Source: Adiantum capillus-veneris
Lineage: Eukaryota > Streptophyta > Polypodiopsida > Polypodiales > Pteridaceae
Assembly: GCA_014529385.2 (NCBI GenBank)
Contig: CM043965.1
Span: 63,323,933-63,387,932, forward strand
Direction of reading: 5' to 3'
Length of the DNA: 64,000 bases
A model generated the notes under the pieces. That model did not search any database. It saw only the letters and a list, made by a program, of their open reading frames with translations, and was not told the DNA's origin. Made by a program: the position numbers and the translations under genes. Within the stretch, counting starts at the first letter, position 1. Each line of letters opens with the position of its first letter. This document shows positions 57,281 through 64,000 of the stretch, one piece after another.

Positions 57281-57960
57281 CTACAGATCATTGATCGACT
57301 TTTTTGGATCCCATAAACGATAGTCAAATTGACCATCTACACCATAGCCAATGAAGATGCATTTCATGGACTTAGGATCTAGCTTAGCACATAACTCCTT
57401 GGGTACATATGCATAAGCTTCACAACCAAATGTGCGGAGTTTTTCATAAGACAATTTATGTCCTGACCATAACTCCAAAGGTACACGAAACTGTAGTGAA
57501 GCATGTGGTGATCTATTGATCAAGGTGTATAATGCTTCAGCCCAAAACGCTTGCGGTAAATTATCTTGTGATAGCATAGACATAATCCACTCTTGGATGG
57601 TCCTATTCATTCGTTCTGTAATACCATTTTGTGAAGGGGTATAAGGAGCTGTAAAGTCATGCTTAATTCCCCTACTTGAACAGAAGTCTGTAAAATCTTT
57701 GGAGATATATTCTCCACCATTGTTTAAGCGCAACACTTTCAACTTATGTTCAGACTAAGTTTCAACACTAGATAAGAACTTCTTGACGTTAAAAAAAGTC
57801 TCATCTTTAGACTTCATGGCGTAGACCCAAACATGCCGTGTTGCATTGTCAATGAACATAACATAATAGAATGTACCACCATGGGATTTAGAAGGCATAG
57901 GCCCACATTAATCACTGTGCACAAGCTCTAAGGGTTTTCTTTCTTTGTCAAAAGAATGTG
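57281..57960 (-). pseudogene. Integrase of Copia-4
   Basis: 57950-57760 (with stops) reads KERKPLELVHSD (first Asp), GTFYYVMFIDNATRHVWVYA. 57742-57281 reads LRLNNGGEYISKDF (second box, N-N where D-N is expected) and NGITERMNRTIQEW (third, Glu kept). A stop near 57755 splits them. Confidence 0.9.
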
Positions 57961-58120
57961 TACGATGTGTCCATGTTTGCTTTCCATTAGCCGCATATGC
58001 AATAGGAAACTTTTGCTTCTTTTGGACAAATACATCATGCATTTAGTTCTTCCAAAGCTGAAAATTAGTGCCATCAAACTTCTTTATGTCATAAATGTCA
58101 TGGTCTTTGCTAGTAGACAT
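57961..58120 (-). pseudogene. Gag start fused to integrase in Copia-4
   Basis: ATG at 58120 opens a copia gag start (DIYDIKKFDGTNFQLWKN), followed by a stop and MHDVFVQKKQK. This then runs straight into the pre-integrase/integrase text (GKQTWTHRT). The junction near 58000 is the edge of a deletion of roughly gag plus protease. Confidence 0.82.
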
Positions 58121-59247
58121 GGTGACAAAACTACAAAAAAAATTTGGAAAAATTTCGACAGAGTCTCCTTTGTATTTGGGACTATGTCAACCAAAATACG
58201 AGACAAAATGACCAAGTATGTCACTCACAAAGCATAAAAGAGGGCAATGCCTCTCAAAAGCACATTGTATAGAGACCAACTGAGGCGCATAAACTGTATT
58301 GACAAGAGACCGCCAACTCGGCATCAAAAGCACCTATATCACTATACATGTCATATGGCGAGGCTTCGTAAGGGATGCTCCAACTACCTGTATCACCGAT
58401 GGTATCTTCTTATTTGAGAATACCCCAGCTTAATGAAAACCTCACCCTATCGACCCTCAACAACGTAGGTTATACAGCAAAATGTATAGCCAAGTCTCAA
58501 AAATGACTATCATTTGGACCAAGTCTCAGAAATGCCCGGGACTACCGTACTAGCCAAAAGATGGCTCCACAAAAGCGTACAATGGCAGTATCCACAAAGA
58601 CGTACAAGTCTCTCATGATGCTCAAACATGCATCAAAGCATGTGCATGCAAAGAAATACCCCTGCGGGATGCGGGGAGTCAACCCGCTCTCAAAAGAGCT
58701 CAAACACTCTCGAAAAAGCCAACATATGTATGTACGCATAAAAAAATACTCCCACTGGAACCAGAATATCGTAAGCACTGAAATATGTAGCTTGTGAGTT
58801 GATGCCGATGCCGTAGCCGAAGCTGAAATTGAGGTTGAGAAGCACAGAGAAAGGTAACCAAGCCGCTCTATGTATCTGTACCTGTAGTCGAAGAAGACAA
58901 TGCCGTCAAACTCCCACTCTATGTGTGTGTATGAAGCCACTCCAAAAGAGGCTACACACTCCGAATGAGCCGTTGGCTCTCATAGATGGAAGAGACTGCA
59001 ACAATGGTACCTGTAATGGCTATGGAAGCTCTGCAGTAGAAACTACCAAAAGAGGGTTGAAAAATTCAGCTCCTGAATAGCTTGAATGAGGTTTCTGATG
59101 GCATGAATGGCTCTGAAAGGGAGGTAAAACGTCAGGACATCTGCGGAAATGCTCTTGAAATGCTGAATTTGTCGATGCCGAAGTCGAAACCCTGTTTGCA
59201 CTCTTGAAAGTGTGCGCACACGTGGAAGCGATTTCAAAAATGAAATA
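58121..59247 (-). other. 5' leader of Copia-4
   Basis: About 1.1 kb, as long as in Copia-1; short ORFs only. Confidence 0.7.
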
Positions 59248-59259
59248 GCTCTGATACCA
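59248..59259 (-). other. Primer-binding site of Copia-4
   Basis: TGGTATCAGAGC on the minus strand, two bases from the LTR. Confidence 0.9.
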
Positions 59260-59261
59260 CA

Positions 59262-59528
59262 TGAAGGAGAGGAGCCGAGAGCACAGCGAAAGAGGAAGAA
59301 GAATCGCACACACACACTCACACACACACACCACCATAGCCACACACATAAGTTGGAGGGGGAGAGCCGACACACTGTGTGCCCCCTTTCTTTCTTCTCT
59401 ATCTTATGCACTAAGGCACAATACACATTGTACTTAGTGTTAGTGGCTCACACAAGTGTATAGTTGTACACTTAGGGTTAGTAGCAGTTAATGATGGACG
59501 ATCAACCACATGTCCATTAAACCTAACA
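59262..59528 (-). repeat. 5' LTR of Copia-4
   Basis: 267 bp with an internal (CA)n block near 59308-59332 that is missing from the 3' LTR. Confidence 0.93.
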
Positions 59529-59640
59529 CTTAGTTCACCCTTAGTTCACTTTAAGTTCATCCTCAATTCACCCTTAGTTCACTCTAAGTTTAGCACTAAT
59601 TCACCTCAAATTCAAGCCTAGTTTAGATTCAATCGAACCA
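59529..59640 (-). repeat. Internal GTGAACTAGGG array, minus orientation (part 2)
   Basis: TTAGTTCACCC words continue after Copia-4 and fade by about 59640. Confidence 0.8.
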
Positions 59641-61026
59641 TAGTTTTCCTAGTCTCCATTTGGGGTTTTTCACCCTTGCCATGATCTAGCTAAGAAGTGT
59701 GATTGCTTTGTTTGTTACACAACACCCAAACCTTAATCATCCCATTAATACATTCTTGCCAAGGCACATTCTATATGTGGGCCACTACTTCTATTGCTCT
59801 TTGCTTATGGATTGTGCTCTCAAACCTTAATCATCCCATTTACAGCCTTCGTTTTGGACTATAGTTTCCTAGCAATGCAATTTTAAATGCATTCTCTCAT
59901 CGCCTTGTATCTTCCTTGCAATTGTTATGTCTTACTGAAGACAAGCAAGCGATAACCATATTAGAGGGATGGCAAGATTGATTGTATTGCATTATGAGCC
60001 AAACTATTTCATCAAAACTCTTCCATATAACATTGTATTTTTTGCAATAACGATGAACTTAGGACACTTTTGAGTTGGAATCGATATTAACACATCACCC
60101 CTTAATACACAAAATAAGCAAACAATTCATATCCAAATTTAGTGAGACATATTGGAGAGAGCAAGATGGACTATATTGCATGAAGAACAAAAATTTTACA
60201 TCAAAGCCCCATCATGTAGCATAAGAGGCACTAGCATATGATGCACTATGCTCGCATAAGGTTTCAAGAGTTATACAACAAAAATTTCACATAGCATCAA
60301 ACGACTTTCATCAAACAAGATAAAAAAGATATGGCACGGCAGGGTGGCAGTGGGATCGATGTCGGAGGATGGGGAAGGTGTTTGGGCCATCGGATGGGGA
60401 GGGTTGATGTGGATATGGGTTGACACATGGCAAGCGGAGCTGGAAATTTATTTTGCATGCTTTTCAGCGCGCAGTCGGCATTGCAATAAGGGGTTTCGTG
60501 AGCATTCAAGGTGCGGGGTGCGGGGTGCACAGCCTGCTACACACACACACACCCTCCCTAGTTTACCTGGGTTCAATACACCCTAGTTCATGGCTGGCTG
60601 TAGATGTTCTTGCCGAAGAACACCATCGCTTTGGTGCAATAGCTTGGGTTCGCTACAATAGTTCACCCTTTTCAACGCTTAATAAGCATCATATTTACCA
60701 CTTTCCTTCTTTCCTTCAATATGTGAAGCCCTCCTTATCCCTTTCCTTTAATATTATGCCTTGCTTTCAAAATCAATGGAGGACCCCGGCTCTGCTCTAA
60801 TGGAGCCCCATTACTTTTGATGCATTTTTCACCCCTTACCCTTAATACTTTATGCCTTATGTTGAGCACCAATGTACCCACTCTGTTATAAAGCTTTCCA
60901 TCCTTAATGCTCTTCTCCCATCCTTAATACCTTAAGAAGTTATAAGGCTTGCTTTTCCCTTCCAACCTTAAAAAGAAGGAGCTCTACCTTTTGCCATTGG
61001 AGCACCTTACACTCTCACTCTTGACA
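59641..61026. other. MULE-1 interior, no gene recognised
   Basis: AT-rich with short ORFs. Around 60500-60610 an (AC)n and a TAGTTCA word occur. The ORF downstream could be read from an earlier ATG at 60949, but its extra residues are low-complexity. Confidence 0.5.
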
Positions 61027-61560
61027 ATGGAAGATGCGGGGCTTCCTTACATTCATGTCGCGCGTGATGATGGGAGGACGACTCAACAATGCATTGCGAC
61101 AGAAGAATGTTGGACTAGCAAGATATGTTATGAGAAGAGGGTCGACATGATGGACCATCTTCAAGATGATCACAATATCGAGTGCAATATTCCACTATGC
61201 AAGGCTTGTCAACCTCAAGGATTGAACAATAGGAGTTCGGCAAGAGCAAGTCAATACAAAAAGCAAGTAAGGGTGCGGTTTGAAGATCCACTTTATAGAT
61301 TTAAGAGGAACAAATCAAAGTTTTTAGAAACCAAGAAGAAGTCTTTGCGTCAAAAATGGAATGCTTTTGACGAGAGTAATAAGCAGATAAAAGGGCCGGA
61401 AGATGTTTTCATAGAAAGAAGAATGGCCAAGGCATTAGAGGAGTATATGAGGACGGAGGATGTGTGCATGGCTGGCATAAAAAGATGGATTGGTGCCGGC
61501 TTTGAGATAAGGATAAGCATTGTTCCTCCAACCATTGCATATTTATTTTATTGGGCTTAA
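61027..61560 (+). CDS. Uninterrupted 177-codon ORF in MULE-1, function unknown
   Basis: I do not recognise the family. The protein starts MEDAGLPYIHVARDDGR. A Cys/His-rich region at about residues 22-62 (CIATEECWTSKIC, then HLQDDH with H-x4-H, then CNIPLCKAC) could bind zinc. A basic middle part follows (about 63-125, rich in Lys and Arg, with RFKRNKSKFLETKKK), then an acidic-to-mixed tail. It might be a DNA-binding accessory protein of the transposon or a captured host fragment. It has no stop or frameshift, unlike everything around it. I chose the ATG at 61027 over 60949 because conserved-looking sequence begins there. Expression is unproven; T-rich DNA and an AG follow at 61561-61598, so more exons are possible. 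Confidence 0.5.
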   Translation: MEDAGLPYIHVARDDGRTTQQCIATEECWTSKICYEKRVDMMDHLQDDHNIECNIPLCKACQPQGLNNRSSARASQYKKQVRVRFEDPLYRFKRNKSKFLETKKKSLRQKWNAFDESNKQIKGPEDVFIERRMAKALEEYMRTEDVCMAGIKRWIGAGFEIRISIVPPTIAYLFYWA

Positions 61561-61761
61561 GTTTCTTTCTTTATTTTTTGGTTTGCTATTTTTTTAGAAG
61601 TGTGATCCTTGTAAAAAAAAGCACAAAGAAAAGGAAATAGTAGAGGGAAAAAAAGTACAGGAGAACCTTGATATTGTGCAAGCATGTTCTCCGGTATGTC
61701 GCATGGAGCATATTTATGTTTTAAATGACTATTTGTGGGGTAGGATGTGGTTTAGGGATTG

Positions 61762-62615
61762 GGGGTTCTCCACCTCTGTGACAAATGGAATCGACAATTC
61801 TCTTAGAGGTACAATGTATCTTACTCGAACGGACCATAACAAGCCTCACTTTATGTTCAACCATAATCTCCACCAAAGCTGCTTTGAGTTCTAACACATC
61901 TACACTTTTATGATGCGAAAGTTGCACATGGTTATGATTCTTTTTGGCACTATTGAATGCCTCTGAGCATCCTTTCACCGACTTACATTCACACTTATTG
62001 AGAAGGCCCTTCACATAGGCAAGGGGAATTCCATGTCTTTAAATGTCGACACACCACTCTAACTTGATCCTTTTAATTATATCCTCTATCCCCAAGTGAT
62101 TCATTTCATGTCTCTTTGTGTGGCAACCTTGCACAATGTTTCCCAATTCTTTGAGATATCTCTAGCTTTTGAGATGGTGAGCATAAGCAAAGATAACTCA
62201 TGACATCTTCAACATGCCTTAAGCACAAGTTGTCCTTCATTTTTCTCCATGTGCCCAAATTTAGCACCCCTCTACCATCACAAGCTTTAAGAGCTTCCAA
62301 GGTGATTGGCATTCATCCTAAATTGCATTCTTCATCTACTCATAAGTATTCCTTTCAAAAGAATAAAAGATAGGGGACAAATATGCAGTGGATCGAGAGA
62401 GGGTGAGCTTCTTTGTGTGATCCATCTCATTGAAGTTGTAGGGATGACTTCATTACCTTCAAAGGTGCCTGAGGAGTCACTAGCTTCATCACATGTGTTG
62501 CTACTGCTTGAGTCACACTCCACTTTGAGGTCCAAGATGCTATCCTTGCTTTCATGGTCTTCAAGTGACTCCATATTGAAGGAAGCACTATACCGAACAA
62601 AACCAAATAAAGCCT
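61762..62615 (-). pseudogene. Inverted copy of the MULE-1 transposase 5' region
   Basis: 61762-61911 is the reverse complement of 51895-52042. Beyond it lies about 700 bp with no left counterpart, where the minus strand has an ATG at 62574 (MESLEDHESKDSILDLKVE) just inside the terminal repeat, an acidic Ser-rich N-terminus, then LGTWRKMKDNLCLRHVEDVM (about 62250) and SVDVLELKAALVEIMVEHK (about 61905). This looks like the transposase N-terminus missing on the left. It has stops and frameshifts and ends before the DDE domain. Confidence 0.75.
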
Positions 62616-63100
62616 AGTTTACTCCTAGTTCACCAAATAGTAGGAGAAGGTATAGTATAACGGCCATAGAAACCCTAGTTTACTCTTAATTCACTTTTAG
62701 TTTACGCCTAGTTCACTTATGGTTCACCCCTAGTTTACTCATAGTTCATTAATGTGAAAGCTCCACCTCCTTACTCTACGTGAAAATTAAGCTCTTTGAA
62801 TGTGAAATACTCAATATTAGCCATGTGCTTATGCTCTTAATATCATTGGATTATGTGCAAATCTACATTTCAATCGTGGTTCACCTAACCCTAGTTCACT
62901 CCCAATGCGTCTCCAATCATGGATCGAGAATCTTTCTAAAAAGGCGTGCAAATCGCTTTTCCACCCTAGTTCACCTTATCCTACTTCACCCTTAGTTCAC
63001 CCCTAGTTCACTACTGCGACAAACGACCAAGATTGCATGCGATTCAGGCTTGCCTTTTTTGTCATATATCCCCCCTCACAAAGGTCATTCCATATAGTGA

Positions 63101-63102
<2 letters not shown>
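62616..63102 (-). repeat. Right inverted terminal repeat of MULE-1
   Basis: Rich in TAGTTCACCC and TAGTTTACTC words, the inverse of the left arm (34716-35173 plus 51866-51894). Ends CCATATAGTGACG. Confidence 0.88.

Positions 63103-63105
<3 letters not shown>

Positions 63106-63137
<32 letters not shown>
63106..63137. repeat. Poly-C run (about 32 C)
   Basis: An unbroken C tract three bases outside the right end of MULE-1. Its exact length may be unreliable. Confidence 0.8.
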
Positions 63138-63139
<2 letters not shown>

Positions 63140-63374
63140 CGCTCGTGACAACGCCACATGTTTATCTGCTTCCTTACGCCCAACTCAGCCCTCCTTCGCT
63201 ATCTCGACTTTCAAACCCCTCAACCTCTGGAGTCTTCCCCCTTCTAGCTCTTTGCCCTCAATCTTTGCCCCCTCCCGGCTCTTTGCTCTTTGCAGCACTG
63301 GCGACAATCCTACCTTGCACGCTGGAGACTGGAAGGAGTTAGCTTTCTCAGACAATTTGCACTCTAGCGTGCAC

Positions 63375-63376
<2 letters not shown>
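63138..63376. other. No gene recognised
   Basis: C-rich, short overlapping ORFs without domain. Confidence 0.5.
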
Positions 63377-63378
<2 letters not shown>

Positions 63379-63461
<83 letters not shown>

Positions 63462-63488
63462 AGAAGAAGAAGAAGAAGAAGAAGAAGG
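63379..63488. repeat. (GA)n-(GAA)n compound microsatellite
   Basis: About 80 bp of GA followed by about 30 bp of GAA. The Arg-Glu or Ser-Leu ORFs across it are the repeat itself. Confidence 0.95.
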
Positions 63489-63612
63489 AGAGTTTTCACG
63501 TCGTAGGAAACTATCCCAAGAGACCTTAAAGATCTAGCTGCCGACGAGGAGAGTTGATCTCAAGACCTGTTATTCAAGAGGGAAATAACATAACCAATCT
63601 ACCACACTTGGG
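63489..63612 (-). mobile_element. tRNA-derived SINE-like copy A
   Basis: On the minus strand, GTGGTAGATTGGTTATG (A-box-like) and GATCAACTC (fits B box GWTCRANNC, 63551-63559) lie at tRNA spacing. The tail TCTTTAAGGTCTCTTGGGAT is shared with copy B. Confidence 0.6.
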
Positions 63613-63662
63613 TGATAGAAAGAATATACCACTTTCCTCTTTTTATTGTGCACACGTGCGTG

Positions 63663-63683
63663 CACACACACACACACACACAC
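63663..63683. repeat. (CA)n microsatellite
   Basis: A CA run of about 20 bp between the two SINE-like copies. Confidence 0.9.
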
Positions 63684-63686
63684 CTC

Positions 63687-63815
63687 CAAGAAGAAGAGAG
63701 TTTTAACATCGTAGGAAACTATCCCAAGAGACCTTAAAGATCTAGCCGACGAGGAGAGTTGAACTCAAGACCTGTTATTCAAGAGGGAAATGGCATAACC
63801 AATCTACCACGCTCT
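63687..63815 (-). mobile_element. tRNA-derived SINE-like copy B
   Basis: Nearly the same as copy A: GTTCAACTC B box (about 63757-63765), the same A-box region and TCTTTAAGGTCTCTTGGGAT tail. Both copies are preceded on the plus strand by AAGAAGA-GAGAGTTTT. Confidence 0.65.
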
Positions 63816-63963
63816 GGTTGAGATCCTATCTCGAGCGTGATAAGAGAAAGAGAGGCAAGAGGCAAGTTGGTTGTGAACACTCCAAAGGAAGCCGAAAACA
63901 TTCCAAACCACCCACCGACGACAACCACAATCCTTTGTTGCTGCTCTCTAACTACCATGCGTT

Positions 63964-63968
<5 letters not shown>

Positions 63969-64000
<32 letters not shown>
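63969..64000. repeat. (CT)n microsatellite running off the window
   Basis: A pure CT tract reaches the last base. Confidence 0.95.

Larger units (their letters stand above)
55281..59528 (-). mobile_element. Copia-4: deleted copia element in MULE-1
   Basis: 4248 bp, LTRs 55281-55466 (186 bp) and 59262-59528 (267 bp; an AC-rich block is missing in the other), TGAAGGAGAG...CCTAACA, TSD CTTAG at 55276-55280 and 59529-59533. The gag start is fused directly to integrase, so most of gag, the zinc knuckle and protease are gone. Confidence 0.95.
34716..63102 (+). mobile_element. MULE-1: large TIR transposon hosting nested retrotransposons
   Basis: The left end (from CGTCACTATATGG at 34716) and right end (CCATATAGTGACG, to 63102) are inverted copies over about 490 bp, sharing CGCAGTAGTGAACTAGGGGT and AGGGTTTCTATGGCC. 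The left copy is split by Gypsy-2. Inside are a broken MULE/SWIM transposase, a 177-codon ORF and an inverted copy of the transposase 5' region. Without Gypsy-2 and Copia-4 the element would be about 7.4 kb. A 9-bp TSD is not visible, as the flanks are C-rich and the ends uncertain by a few bases. MULE assignment rests on the transposase. Confidence 0.75.

Noticed and set aside
60949-61026. Upstream ATG for the unknown MULE-1 ORF
   Set aside because: The added residues are low-complexity Leu/Lys; the ATG at 61027 opens the more protein-like part. It cannot be excluded.
63037-63506. Pro-rich and Arg-Glu ORFs near the window end
   Set aside because: They translate a poly-C run and a (GA)n tract.

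Overview
The window looks like repeat-rich nuclear DNA from a land plant. It carries copia and chromodomain-type gypsy LTR retrotransposons whose primer-binding sites match plant initiator tRNA-Met, L1-type LINE remnants, a Mutator-like (MULE) transposase, tRNA-derived SINE-like copies and a broken alpha-expansin gene. Long (GA)n/(CT)n tracts are frequent. I cannot name the species. I see no intact host gene; almost everything recognisable is a transposon, and nearly all of those are decayed.

Layout. 1-7140: non-coding flank with (GA/CT) tracts, a 137-bp tandem duplication (2827-3105), two diverged copies of one segment (3488-3745 and 5589-5800), a 34-bp tandem repeat (6010-6145) and a SINE-like copy (about 6341). 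7166-7680: a broken gypsy gag. 7687-22024: Gypsy-1 (minus strand, TSD TTTCC, LTRs about 1.6 kb), split by Copia-1 (12441-17989, TSD AGTCC). 22040-23490: 3' part of a LINE (minus). 24558-24781: a perfect inverted repeat with 110-bp arms and a 4-nt loop. 24944-25747: an alpha-expansin fragment interrupted by a 280-bp insert with 11-bp direct repeats. 26450-27364: two tandem copies of a LINE reverse-transcriptase fragment. 28258-34094: 5'-truncated Gypsy-3 (plus), interrupted by a 1.3-kb TIR element (29676-30986) and a solo LTR (32198-32969).

The right half, 34716-63102, is best read as one large DNA transposon, MULE-1. Its long inverted ends carry GTGAACTAGGG-type subrepeats. Its left end was split by Gypsy-2 (35174-51860, TSD TCTTC). 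The left LTR of Gypsy-2 was in turn split by Copia-2 (35576-40870, TSD CTTTG) and a second solo LTR (41511-42259, TSD GTGTG), and its gag by the deletion derivative Copia-3 (47029-49223, TSD AGTCC). Copia-4 (55281-59528, TSD CTTAG), another deletion derivative, sits in MULE-1's own interior. MULE-1 carries a broken transposase (about 51895-54200), an uninterrupted 177-codon ORF of unknown function (61027-61560), and at its right end an inverted copy of the transposase 5' region. The window ends with SINE-like copies and microsatellites.

The genes do not form a host pathway. What they record is an order of insertion: MULE-1, then Gypsy-2 and Copia-4 inside it, then Copia-2, Copia-3 and a solo LTR inside Gypsy-2. 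The best leads are the 110-bp perfect palindrome, the inverted duplication of the MULE transposase 5' end (a layout like maize Mu killer), the intact unknown ORF in MULE-1, and the unclassified TTAA-flanked TIR element.
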